Origin: Helicoverpa zea
Taxonomy: Eukaryota > Arthropoda > Insecta > Lepidoptera > Noctuidae
Reading direction: 5' to 3'
NCBI RefSeq assembly: GCF_022581195.2
Contig: NC_061456.1
Location: 498,501-562,500, forward strand
DNA length: 64,000 nt
Shown here: positions 12,701 through 24,010 of the stretch, one piece after another
Layout: each line of letters opens with the position of its first letter
How positions within the stretch are numbered: the stretch's first letter is position 1
Translations under genes and position numbers: made by a program
The notes under the pieces: generated by a model
Databases searched by the model: none
Told to the model about the DNA's origin: nothing
Seen by the model: the letters and a program-made list of their open reading frames with translations, nothing else

Positions 12701-14322
12701 AAATATTCATATTGCTTAGGAAAAATAAGTGAAGACTTAAAAATTGTTTTGTTGCAATTCTCATTTTTCTTCTATAAATATTTTAACATTATTATTCTTT
12801 AACTTACTTACTCTTAACTAGTATTTGGAGTAACACGCATCTTAAAATAGATGTCGTTTTCAATTAACATAGCTTTAGTTGTCGAGATAATTAACACGTT
12901 GAATAGTACGCAAAGTAGTTTGCTTGTGTGTGAAATAATCTATTAATTCGTACAAAAGGTGGCGAGCCTGTCTACGTGTAGTACAATTAAACAGACACCT
13001 GTTTCTATTAACCGAGTCCCCAGGCTCAAGGCTTAGATCCTCAGCTATTCGTTTGCAACTGTTTTCGTATGTACTACTCTATTTGTTTCTTTAGCAACAT
13101 CTACGATTATTTTTGTTGTTACATTTAGTTTTAGTATTGGATCTATATTTAAACTTATACTATTAATACTTATATTTGACCTCGTTATCGTGCTGATTCC
13201 TTTATGGTTAATTTACAATTAACTGTAGTAAAATTATACCTTAAATCAGTAAGCAATTCCTTTACAACTGTTAACCGATCTGCCAGTTTATTTGTTTCTT
13301 TAACAACATCTGTATTGTTTGTATTTGTATCCATTATCTGTTTTATACGAAAATTAAAATGCAAAACCGAAACAAAATTAACAAAACATCCTATTCGAAA
13401 ATTAGCATCTTCCCCTCCATATTTAACAGCTCAAATCAAGTCAAGATCCAAATTGAGGACAAAATACGAACCAATAATTTAAATGAGGGTTGGCAATATG
13501 CTGTTGTTTAGAGCTACAAAATTGTAAAGCTGAGGACGAAGCCCGGAGGCAAACGGCCCACGTAATCACCAAGTGTATAGACAATAATAATTCGTTAATG
13601 AATACAGATGTTCGGTGCTTATTTATGTTTTAGTAGTTTCGTTTCCTATTAACAAGTTTTTAGTGGTTTAATTGGCCATCATTTCCTGTTAAGTTGTGTA
13701 AGCTGTTTAAAGTTGCTGGGGTATTGCTATTTTCATCGTGCGATATTGGATGTTTTTCGCGCTTTCGGAAAATATTTTATCTCAAGCATGTGTAGTAAAG
13801 AAGTAGTAAATAAGTACATTAATGTATAGCTGAGTTTTACCATACAATCAGGCCAACTCATGTTATTCGGGACAAGAATTTTATAATCTTAACTTTTTTT
13901 AAATTTTGAGTTACCTATTTTGTGCAAACCTCAGAAAAACTTTTATGCCTTTTTAATTCGTAATAATTAGTTTGGGTGTGAGATTTTAAAGTCCAGTTTT
14001 ATGAAGCTATTATGCAAATTGAGCGTGCTAATTACCTACAAACAATGTGAAATTACACTCAACATGATAAAAATTAATAGACATGAACATTACAACAAAC
14101 ACATGTTCGAATATATTAATTTAGCTTGTATAATTATGTCAATTGCATAAACGTAAACAATAATTCAATCATAGACGTTTGATGCATCAAGTGGAGTATT
14201 GGGAAATTGCGAAATTACTATCAGTGGCATTAGATTAATAGGATGATGATGGTAATGATGATTTAAGATGACGCAGCTACGTTTATAGGAAAAGCACTTA
14301 CTTACGTATTTTTTTTTAATTC
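3800..14322. other. gene-free DNA with GC-richer islands
   Basis: No convincing gene was found in these 10.5 kb. GC-richer unique patches lie near 5800-6010, 7690-7870, 9960-10180 and 10560-10740. The last holds an inverted GACCCTA/TAGGGTC pair at about 10604-10633. A degenerate direct repeat around TTTGTTTCTTTA occurs near 13080 and 13290. Open frames such as the 138-codon one on the minus strand at 12286-12702 show no recognisable domain or coding signature. Confidence 0.4.
6376..6555 (+). CDS. possible small ORF, 59 codons, unrecognised
   Basis: An ATG-initiated frame of 59 codons has protein-like composition, with a hydrophobic stretch (residues about 13-25) followed by a polar, acidic part. 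A TTTTACAG inside it at about 6401-6408 could alternatively be a splice acceptor, making the rest an exon. It lies in a GC-richer patch where a second frame (6431-6613) is also open. The openness may therefore be due to base composition rather than coding. I do not recognise the sequence. Confidence 0.12.
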   Translation: MFGNIGGICFTGSLFILLSEGLSLAHSSIFYEREAAQFIGRYVEIFTAASDQCIGGRYS

Positions 14323-14445
14323 GTCAAAGTCAAAGTCAAATCATTTATTTCATTTAGCCCTTTACAAGCACTTAAGTTTGATTCTAGTTTGCCCATTCCA
14401 AAAGTAGCTTCCTATGGAGAAGAACGATCAAGAAACTCCATTATA
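14323..14445 (-). mobile_element. 3' tail of a CR1-like LINE, 5'-truncated
   Basis: On the plus strand this starts with three GTCAAA units and continues with a reverse-complemented 3' UTR. That UTR resembles the end of the LINE at 28397-33950: both share the ATTTCA..TAG stretch, the TTCCAAAAAG-like block and the TATGGAGAAGAAC..CAAGAAACTCC block. It is a dead fragment of a sister family in the same orientation. Its tail unit is TTTGAC, whereas the larger element has TTTTGA. Confidence 0.65.
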
Positions 14446-16772
14446 TGATAAGCACGCGTATGACCTATTCATAACTTTATAATCATGTGGTTAAAGATGG
14501 GGAACGTTTGCCTAGAACTAACTCTAACAAAATTAAGAATCATAGATTGTAATTATTAGAAAATGGATTTTGGCAAGGAATTCTACTAAAGGGAATATTA
14601 TATTCAAGAACGAGTTCCTGTAATTGTTGCGTGGTTTATATTATTTTTACAAAATGGCCTCCGTATTCATTCTATGATGCTTTTCACAATCACCAGAACT
14701 TGATACCATATTATCCAAGTTCAAATAGCAGTGCCTACTTTTACTGATATTTCCCTTATAACTGCGACAGAGATATGGCAAGCGACTGATAAGCGATTGT
14801 TTGTTGTTTATCGTTAACGGTTCGCGCTTCCACGGCCGCTGCGGGCTTCGGCCTTTTTGTTATTCATTCCGACTTTTTGGTAAGCCTGCGATTTTCTGTC
14901 TAGGTGCTGTAGAAGTTAGACAAAATATTTGGTTTTTGGTGGGATGAAGACGTGTTTTTTTTCTATTTATCAGAAAGTACAAAAGCGTGTATGACTCTAT
15001 GCCCATGAAATTTTTATTTTGACAAAAGAAATAATTCTTACCGTCGCCGACTTATACTAGTGTCTTCTTCTAAGTAAAAAATCTTCTGATTATAAGAAAC
15101 TCAAGACCGTACCTATTATTAAATTTCTCTTCTTTTATCAGTTGATTTTAAGACGCATAGGAAGTATGCGTACGCGTTCATAAATATTCCATACTTTACT
15201 TTTCTTTATATTGCAAAACTACAAACCTGTAAAAAGCGTTCCGTCTGCACACCCCTTTTCAAAATCGAGAAATTGTCTTACAATCTTTTTCAAATCAAAC
15301 CTCCGTCGAATTTCAAGCTCTGTTACCTAAATTGAAGGTTCATTTTCTGTTGGCAAAGTAACGTGTTGAAACGGACATTTTACATGGAAAAATAAAAATG
15401 TCTGCGTGTTTTATCTAAAGCGCAATGAATGGCAAATGCAGCGCCGGATTATTTTACATACAAGATAGCTGCGGTGCGCCCGCTACTATTATTTCGATTC
15501 GATTTCGGAAAATCTGTGTTTGGATTCCTTTAATAATGGAGTCATTTTTACATAAACAAGGCTGTAACAGTGATATCACGAATAATTGGAAGCGAAAAGT
15601 TTTTCCCTTTATTTTCTTGTAATTTTCGACACGGAATGTTTTGTATGGGTTTGATGCTACATTTTACGTGAAATCGATATTAAATAATTATAGTTGTTTT
15701 TATTAAATAAGGTATGTAGGTATTTAAATGAAAATTGCAAAAACATGAAATAAAATACGGAAGATGAAATTATTTTAGCAATGTATTAGGACAACGCTAT
15801 ATAAAAGCAAAACTCTAAGCTCAAGAAAGTATAATGTGTTCAAAGCACAACCAAGTTTAACCAAAAACTAATTAAAACTTGATACAAATAAAATTTTAAT
15901 AAACGCCAAAAATATAAATATTAAACCGCAACATTATGAATAGAAAGTCCGAAGTTGCGATAAATAACGCCTTTACTCGTCCCGGGGTTATCTTTTTAAG
16001 CGCACAGGCGTTGTTAAGGAGCGTCGTAAATTTAATTTTATTGCTTAAATACTTATAAAATTTTGCAATTGTACCTACAGAGGGGCGTAATGAAAACATA
16101 GCTAGATAAAGGCTGGGTAATGTCTGGTTAAAATTCGTGCCGTGTGCTGTGGGACCTACTTTTTGGGACACAAATGTAAATATGACAGGGTTCATGCTAA
16201 TTGGACTTTAATTATATCCTACGGAAGGTTTTTGTCCAATTTATGAGATAGTTCTAATAATAATAATACAAATTGTAAGACAAACAAGACTTAAGTATTC
16301 TACGTAGAATTGTGTTTTGTATTCAACCCGTTGCAGTTGTCGGTGTTAGAAATACGCGAACAATACTAGAAAAATAGGTTACAATGAGCATTCTATCAGT
16401 TAAAGGTCAACAATGAATTACTAGAGTAGTGTGTGGTTTTACTGTGACTTGCTGGAGCTTACTTCTATATTTTGTAGACTCAGAATTTTGGCAGCTGGTT
16501 GAATCTCAACCTTGAACAACATTAAAGCGAGACAAGATACCAAAAGTGTCGCAAACGCAGTGTCCTCATATAATATGCATAACTTCCATTGTAGTGCAGA
16601 GCCGCAGCAGTTATGCGAAAGCGTAGGCAGAATATAATATCTTGAACTTGTGCCTTATTTTTTATAAAGTAACAGACATATTATATTGTCCATTCTCAGC
16701 ATCAAAGACACAAATAAAAAAAAATACCCCTTTAATAATTTTAATCCTTTACCAGTATCTAATAAGTCAACC
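14446..16772. other. gene-free DNA downstream of the esterase cluster
   Basis: I see no gene here. A GC-richer patch at 14800-14870 and another at 15425-15500 interrupt AT-rich sequence. Possible termination and polyadenylation of unit A would fall near the right end, but I could not place a convincing signal. Confidence 0.4.
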
Positions 16773-18315
16773 TCAATCCACTTTAGTCCTTCGATGTTTC
16801 TCAATAATATCTTTCCAAAGATGATACGCTTCAGGATTTGGTGTTCCTATCATCTTCAGTTCTTCACCTATTTTCAAAAAGTTTAGCTTATCTTTGCTGT
16901 GCGGTATCCATCTGACTGGTGAATCGTTTGGCGTGGGATCTCTGAAACAATAAGTTTACAAGATTAAATTACATTTATTGGTAATGCAAATATTTGGTAT
17001 TATAAACAAAATAATCAAAACTGACAGCGTCACTTACCCATACTTCGCAAAATTATATAGTCAACAATGTTGTCATCCACTCTATAACTCTCTGGTCTTT
17101 GTCGTCAATTCTGTATGGACATATAGAACCTTTGAATATGTACATAAGATCATCTCCATGACTTGCGCCGATTTCATTCACAAATCTAGTCCTAGATTTC
17201 ACGAAATTTCTTTTACCAGAATGGGTAAAGTAAAAGCTGTAAACAGGAGCATCAGAGGTTTTCGCCATCAATTCAGCTTCAAGGATTACAGGCATTTCAA
17301 AGTACAAATGCGTGTATAAGTCTGACAGTTGAAGTATTGTTTTCTCACTTACTGCTTCCTTCCCAAAATAATGTTGCTTTACTTTAAGGGCTAGTGCCTT
17401 TTCCTCTTTTTTCGATTTAAAAACTAGATCTTCTTCAAATGGACTGCTTTGGTCTTTAATTTCAAGTGTATCTTTGGTCTCTTCATCGGCAAAAAACCAC
17501 CCTTCTTTATCCGTAGAGGAGTACATTAGAGAAATGTTTTTATTAGGCTTTTTAGTAATCAAGTTATATGGTAAATCGTTAAGAACAGATTCTACACCTA
17601 CGAAATGCTTTTCAACACAGGGTAAAAGTAAAAGTTGTTTGTGCACAAGGTGTGTAATTGGAATGTTTGCTGTTGCTAATACCAAATCTTCGTATGATAA
17701 TTTTGAATATATTTCATAAAGTTTTTGTGGATCTTTTGTATCATAACCTAGCCTACTAACAACTGTACTTGCTACGCCTATTGGATCCATGTTAATTGCC
17801 CAGCTTGCTAAAGATGAACCACTGTGCACAATAGCACGTTTAAATAAACCGTTAGTGGCTGGACTAGCAACGAGTAAAGAAACCGATGTTCCACCAGCAC
17901 TTGTCCCAAAAATAGTAACATTATCTGGATCTCCTCCGAAAGCTGCAATATTTTTATTAACCCATCGCAAAGCAGCTATCTGGTCTTTTAGTCCAGCATT
18001 ACCAGGTGCTTCTTCTATCCCTAGACATAGAAAGCCTAGTGCTCCCAATCTATAATTAAATGAGACCAATATGACATCTTGCTTCACTAAGAAATCTGGT
18101 CCTACAATCATCTTTCCTCCATTCCCTAATATGAAGCCACCTCCGTGAATATAAACCATTACGGGAAGTGGTCCTTTGGTCTCAGATGGAACGTATACAT
18201 TGATTTTCAAACAATCTTCTGTGCCCACAACTCCAAAAGGGGTATGCTGTGGGCACTGGTACATCTCATCCACTGCTTTATATACACCTTTCCATTTCGG
18301 AGGGGGCAGAGGTGC
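16773..18315 (-). pseudogene. carboxylesterase unit A, frameshifted, no first exon found
   Basis: This is a type-B carboxylesterase body of the alpha/beta-hydrolase fold. The central exon (18315-17038) starts after TTTGCAG and encodes the N-terminal Cys pair around GTEDCLKI, the oxyanion motif HGGG, the nucleophile elbow GTSAG, the acid in DKEG and the histidine in SHGDD. The last exon (16941-16773) encodes 55 residues beginning DPTPNDSPVRW. Relative to unit B there are four extra bases (ATAT) just before the donor, at about 17052. The frame therefore reads TTLLTI-stop, and the last exon cannot be joined in frame. No signal-peptide exon is visible between here and unit B. It could be a pseudogene or, less likely, a truncated product made by splicing from another unit's leader. 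Its closest relative in the window is B. Confidence 0.72.
17038..18315 (-). other. unit A central exon with 4-bp insertion
   Basis: The exon is 1278 bp, against 1271 bp in B and C: four inserted bases near the 3' end plus one extra codon. The acceptor is TTTGCAG before GCACCTCTG and the donor is GG/GTAAGT. All catalytic residues of the family are present upstream of the insertion, and the frame is open over about 425 codons, so the damage looks recent or confined to the 3' end. Confidence 0.75.
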
Positions 18316-19148
18316 CTGCAAAGTTATATAACTGCGTAAATAAACATGTAATGCACCCGGATAATCCCTATAAATATAATTAAAAAAGAGAAGCCACTTA
18401 CATAGGACTATGGGCAGCACGAATGAATAGGACTTGGTTTTCGTAGTATAAGAAATCCTTATAAGTAACCACCTAGGGATAGCCGTATTTTGTGTTATTC
18501 TTTTTACCAATTCTGAATAGCATCTGAATAAGAATACAAATGGAAGTGTTGGGCTAAATTACGTCGCACTTTATTTCCTATTAGTCAAAATTATCTCACT
18601 GATCTGACACGGAATACAGATAGACGGACTCTTATATTAATAAAATGTTAAGAACTAATAAAGAAACAATAAGTCAAACTTCTTCAACAAAAACTAAATA
18701 GAAGTAAAATGGTCGTAGTAGTTTAAAGTCACGTATTGCAATCAATTTTTAAGCTTCTAAGTACTCGTTAATTCACCAAGATTGCTTTCTTATTTGCATT
18801 TAATATAATGCACTGTATTGAAATATTATCGTATAAGAATTATAGTTAAGAGCACCACAAAAATTGAGAAAATATTATAAAGGATGATGATGAATATTAT
18901 TGAATGTTATTCTATTAACTCAGTATTAGAAACATATTTATTAGCTTGAAAATATGTTTCGTTGTGAAATACCTGCTTTTACTATTACTATAAAATAAAA
19001 CAAGCTCTAATTTTGAAAAATAACGTTTACTTTTTATATCACATTTGAAAAAAAATAATTTCACGCATAAAAAAATCTCAATTTGGTCCCTCCACCATCA
19101 AAAATATTTTCTATAATGTTTCATAATAATTATAATAATACTGATATC
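18316..19148. other. spacer between esterase units A and B
   Basis: This AT-rich spacer has no recognisable exon. I looked specifically on the minus strand for a copy of the signal-peptide exon seen in units C and D and found none. Confidence 0.5.
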
Positions 19149-20866
19149 TTAGTAATTAACTTTGGTTCTTCGATATTTATAAATTTCTTTCCAAAGCCGA
19201 TAATCCTCAGGGTTTGGCACTGGTATCATCTTCAGCTCGTTGTCTATCTTCAAGAAGTTCAGCTGGTCCTTGCTATGTGGAACTCATTTTACTGGTAAAT
19301 CATTTGAAGTGGGATTTCTGAAAGAAAAACACGATGTTAATGACAAAGCTTGTGAACATAGCTGTCTTATTTACGGAAGTTTATGAAAAAAAATATTGAA
19401 ATCTACTTAAATATCTAAAAAATAAAATTAGACAGATACCTTATATAACTTCATAGCTTCTAGCTTCGTTATGGTTAAAAAATCACTAACATTGATTGTA
19501 ATTACATCATTTAATTTTACTACAATGTACCTCTAAATAGGACGATAAATATCTTTTACATTTTAGGTAGCGTATTATTTACTGTTTCAACTCACCCATA
19601 TTTAGCAAAATTAGTCAACATTGTTGTCATCCAGTCAATTATTGTTTGATCCTCTTTAGAAATTCTGTACGGGATTATAAAGCCTTTAAATATGTACAGA
19701 AGATCATCTCCGTGGCACGCACCTACTTCATTGGCATATCTGGTCATGTATTTCACAAAATTTCTATTACCAGAATAAGCGAAATAGAAACTGTACACGG
19801 GAGCATTAGACGTTTGCGTCATCAATTCAGCTTCCAGTGCAGAAGGCATTTCAAAGTACAAATGACCCAGTAAGTCTGTGACATTCGCAATAGTTTCTTC
19901 ACTAATATTCTTGTCCCCAAAATAATGTTTCTTTAATTTGAGGGCTACCTTCTTCTCCTCTTGTTTAGACTTGAATTCCAAATCATTGGCAAAAAGGTTG
20001 CGTTTATTACATGCTTCAAGAGTTTCTTCTGTGTCAGAATTTGACATGAACAATCCCTCTTTGTCAGTAAAAGAGTACATCAGAGGAATATTTTTGGGCT
20101 TTTTGGTTATTAAGTTAAATGGCATATCACTAATGACCTGTTCTACTCCATCAAACTTTTTTTCCACGCAGGGTACTAGCAAAAGATTTTTATTTAGAAG
20201 ATGTGGGATAGGTATATGAGCTGTCGCTGATACCAGGTCCTCATCAGACAATTTGGAATATATTTTGTAAAGTTCTTCTGGTTCTTTTGCGTCGTACCCT
20301 AGCTCCTTCACAATATCACTGGCTACTCCTATTGGATCATGATTTATAGCCCAAGCAGCTAAAGATGAGCCACTGTGAGATATGGCTCGTTTAAACAAGC
20401 CTTTTGTAGCTTCACTGGCAATTAGCAAAGATACTGAAGCTGAACCGGCACTTGTACCAAAAATAGTAACGTTATCTGGATCCCCTCCAAATGCTGCAAT
20501 GTTTTTCTTCACCCATCGTAAGGCAGCTAGTTGATCTTTAAGGCCAGCATTGCCAGGTGCTTCTTTAATTCCTAGACATAGAAAGCCTAGTGCTCCTAGT
20601 CGATAGTTGAATGATACCATGATAACATCATGTTTAACTAAGAAATCAGGTCCTAATATCATTTTTCCTCCATCTCCGCCAATAAAGGCACCTCCATGAA
20701 TATATACCATAACGGGTAGTGGTATTTTAGCTTTGGCTGGAACATACACATTGATCTTCAAGCAGTCTTGGGTTCCAACCACCACTTCGCTCATACTTTG
20801 TGTGCATCGCGAGTTCTCATCAACTGCTTTAAAGACTCCACTCCATTTTGGTGGGGGTAGTGGTGC
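19149..20866 (-). pseudogene. carboxylesterase unit B, nonsense codon in last exon
   Basis: The central exon (20866-19596, 1271 bp, acceptor TTTCCAG, donor GG/GTGAGT) is fully open. It carries APLPPPKW at its start, HGGA (oxyanion hole), GTSAG (nucleophile Ser), DKEG (acid) and CHGDD (His), and ends NFAKYG. The last exon (19317-19149) keeps the same 169-bp length as in A. However, the Trp codon of the VRW/VKW motif is TGA (plus-strand TCA at about 19284-19286), and the leading Asp of DPT is Asn. The product would lose about 43 C-terminal residues that remain readable after the stop. No first exon is found upstream. Probably a pseudogene, though a shortened enzyme or an unmutated allele in other individuals is possible. 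Confidence 0.7.
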
Positions 20867-21412
20867 CTGGAAATAAATAATTTAATGTAGAGTAGAGTTG
20901 TACTAGTACTTGTACTACCTACATGTGCCTATATGTAATATTAGATGGTACCAAGGATCTAGTCATAGCAGAAATATAAGGTGATGTAGATACGCGGTAA
21001 AGCAGGCCGTATGTTGCTCTAGCTCCCCTGAAATCCATTCAAACCTTCCAAATGAACATCATCCGACCTCGCGGTTGTGCCGATAACGCAAGTTTATTTA
21101 GAAATTCAGAAGACCAAAATAAATAAATATTATGTATGTTTATTTATATTTGCAATCTTATCAGTCAAATGGTCTCGAAACTCAGACTTTTTTTAGTATT
21201 TACACATACAAGAGGTATTTGTTAGTTTCATTCATAAACACTCCAATTAGAATGTTTTTTAGCTTCTTATCATATTCTTATCTACCAGATAAGAAAGCTG
21301 ACCTCGACTATAATTATTTTAGTGTAATGCGGTTTAACCTCGTTATCAATAGTGATAACAGTTTCTTAATTATACGAGATAGTGGCTCTTTATTATTTTG
21401 TATTATGTAATA
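20867..21412. other. spacer upstream of unit B
   Basis: No copy of the esterase signal-peptide exon and no other gene could be seen. A GC-richer patch lies around 21000-21090. Confidence 0.45.
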
Positions 21413-21705
21413 GTCATGATCACCTATTGGTTAAAGCATCTGCTTCATAAGTAGCTACTTGCATTGTACGTATGCGGATACGATTTCAGATCAAGCATCG
21501 TATTTTTTTTCATAGTTATTTTGTGCTTTCTAAGCTACTTTTTAAGCGTAACTTAGTCACAATTGACTACTGTTGAAAAAAAATATCGTTGAGGAAACTC
21601 TTACTTTCAAAATCCTGGAACAGCCAATAAGGCTATAATAGTACGCTCCTACGCTGTATGAGAAGAGGCCTATGCCTTGCAGTGGGAAAATAAAAAGGCT
21701 GATGA
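21413..21705 (+). mobile_element. degenerate SINE with RTE-type 3' tail
   Basis: The start resembles a decayed tRNA head (TTGGTTAAAGCATCTGCTT, then GGATACGATTTCAGATC as a worn B box). The 3' end, AGGCCTATGCCTTGCAGTGG followed by AAGGCTGATGAT, matches the terminal sequence of RTE-type LINEs, which encodes EAYVQQW. A tRNA head joined to an RTE tail is a common SINE design. Linking the two ends into one element is inference. Confidence 0.4.
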
Positions 21706-21968
21706 TTTGGTGTAATTTAGAAACATGTACGAAATAAATAACTACTTGGTTTTCTATAATGTTATTTACGAATTAAGGTAAATGAAACAGAGTTAGTCAG
21801 AGTTCATGCAAAGCTTTATGACAACTTCATGAAATACAAAATATCACTACATTCTGGGTTAGTACAAAAATAAATAAATGATAAGTTTGACTCATTCAAA
21901 ACCCCTGAACTGACCTTGAGGTACATGTTTCCAAGATTATCAATCCAATAAATGAAAACTAGTATATT

Positions 21969-23872
21969 TTATCTTCCAAAATCGTTTACTTTATTAGTTT
22001 TCCGGTATTTATTATAAATACCCTTCCACAGTCGATAGGGGTCCGGGTTAGGAATAGGACCCATTTTCAGTTCATCGTCTATGTACAAGAAAGTCATGTT
22101 GTCTTTGGAGCTTGGATTCCATCTTACAGGTAAATCATTCGCAGTCGGAGTGGGGTCTCTGAAATAAATACAGGAAAAGATGAGCTTGAACCATATCATC
22201 ACATGAAGGCAAATTAATCTGTATTAGTAAAAATACCGCCAATACTATTGGTATGTAAAGTATTGAATACGTACCCATATTTAGCAAAGTTGGTCCACAT
22301 TCTAGTCATCCAATCAATCAACTTTCGATCATTCTTGCTAACTATAAAAGGCCATACTTGCCCATTAAATAGGTACATGATTTCATCACCGTGACATGCT
22401 CCCGGCTCATTACCATACCCAGCTACATATTTTAGAAAATTCCTTCCTCCAGAATAGTTAAAATAATAGTGGTATATAGGAGCACTTGTCTTATTGATAA
22501 CCATTTCAGATTCCAGTAAACTAGGTACTTCAAAATATAAATGTGTATTGAGATCTAGCAACGCATTGTAGTCTTCAAAACTAATATTTTTCGGACCAAA
22601 GTAATATTGTTTAACTGTACTTGATAGATTGGCAGCTTCGTCTTCAGTAGGGAATTTCAAGTCAGGAGCAAATATATATTTTGAATCTCTTTCTTTTAGT
22701 GTATCTTCTGTCTCATCGGGTAACAATATCACACCTTCTTTACTAGTTGTGCCGTATATCACTGATATATTCTTGGAGTTTTTCTTAAACAAATTATAAG
22801 GTAAATCTGTTAGAACCGCCTCCTCGCCCTCAATAACATTTTCTATGCAAGGATAGTGTATTAACTGAAAATCAAAGTATTTTCCAATCGGTTTCTTAGG
22901 TTTAGCTGCAACCAAATCTCTGTATGATATCTTAGAGAATATATTATACATTTCTTTTGGATCACTAGTTTCATAACCAAGTTCTTTTGCTACTAGACTA
23001 GCAGTAAATAGAGGTTGTCGGTTTAGTGCCCAACTGGAGGTAGATACACCGCTTTGTAAGATAGCTCTTTGAAATAATCCTTTCGTTACATCACTGGCTA
23101 TCAACATTGACACAGACGTTGCTCCAGCACTGAGTCCAAAAAGTGTCACATTGTCAGGATCTCCACCAAACGCTGCTATATTTCTCTTCACCCATCTCAA
23201 AGCAGCTATTTGATCTTTAAGACCAGCATTCCCCGGAGCTTCTTTAATACCGAGGCAAAGAAATCCTAAAGCTCCCAGTCTATAGTTAAATGTGACCAAT
23301 ATAACATTTTGTTTGACCAGAAAATCAGGCCCATACAAAAGTTTGCCTCCATTTCCAATTATATAAGTACCTCCGTGAATATATACCATTATAGGATATT
23401 GTTTTTGGTTTTTGATTGGGACATAAACATTGATCTTCAAGCAATCTTCGGTGCCAATAACTCCAGCAAAAGAAGGTTGTGGGCATTGATAATTTTCATC
23501 TACTGCTCTGTATATTCCTTCCCAAGATGATGGTGGTAAAGGAGCCTGACAGAAAGGAATAAAGCAGTTAATATTTAGAAAACTATTTGTTCGATCTAAT
23601 TTTTAACTTTAATTTACTGAACTAGGTTACCCGAAGTTATTTTTAGAAAATTGACCGTAAAATATTGTACAAATACAAATATGAACGCTTACCTGGAACC
23701 TCGTACTGCTATTAGTAGAAGCATAAGGTATGCCGAGGTATTCGAAAAAGGACCCATCTGTGCTGACTTTACCGCTCAATATTCCTTGCTCTATCCTCAC
23801 TTCGGGCGCTGGCTGCTCCACCAAGTTCATTGCGAATAATGTAAATAAAACTAGTCTTTTCCCACTTTTCAT
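21969..23872 (-). CDS. secreted carboxylesterase, unit C, apparently intact
   Basis: It hydrolyses carboxylic esters (xenobiotic, dietary or odorant-type substrates are usual in this family; the actual substrate is unknown). Three exons, 23872-23693, 23545-22275 and 22158-21969, join with GT-AG introns to 546 codons, the normal length for insect enzymes. Residues 1-20 form a signal peptide (MKSGKRLVLFTLFAMNLVEQ). The oxyanion motif is HGG at 117-119, the nucleophile Ser199 in GLSAG, the acid Glu330 in SKEG and the base His445 in CHGDE. C81 and C95 should form the first disulfide. The start aligned with unit D is at 23872; an in-frame ATG seven codons earlier (23893) would add MKVKLSN. There is no C-terminal ER-retention signal, so secretion is likely. 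It resembles lepidopteran midgut/antennal esterase clades, but the exact clade is uncertain. It is the only one of the four units without a visible lesion. Confidence 0.88.
23693..23872 (-). other. unit C signal-peptide exon
   Basis: This 60-codon first exon ends in TRFQ at a GTAAGC donor (phase 0). It is one of only two such exons for four esterase bodies; the other is 26662-26841. The two are nearly identical in protein sequence (MK[SC]GKR..LFTLFAMNLV[ED]QPAPEV). Confidence 0.85.
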
Positions 23873-24002
23873 ATTTGATAGTTTAACTTTCACTCTTACA
23901 AAGCACGTTAAGTTTGTCGCTAAGGTTTTTACACTTAATATTTTTAAACTTTTAAAACAAAATAAAAGTAGAAAAGAAGATATTACAAGCTGTACGTGTT
24001 TA

Positions 24003-24010
24003 CTTATAAA
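24003..24010 (-). promoter_or_regulatory. possible TATA box of unit C
   Basis: On the minus strand the sequence reads TTTATAAG, about 130 bp upstream of the start codon at 23872. This would place the transcription start near 23978. In AT-rich DNA such a match is weak evidence. Confidence 0.25.

Noticed and set aside
12286..12702. 138-codon open frame on the minus strand
   Set aside because: No recognisable domain and no splice or start context. Neither strand resembles a known transposon protein. The length can occur by chance in 64 kb.
18316..18510. N-terminal extension MVKRITQNTA of esterase A
   Set aside because: This is intron read-through upstream of the acceptor TTTGCAG at 18316-18322. 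It has no similarity to the leader exons of C and D.
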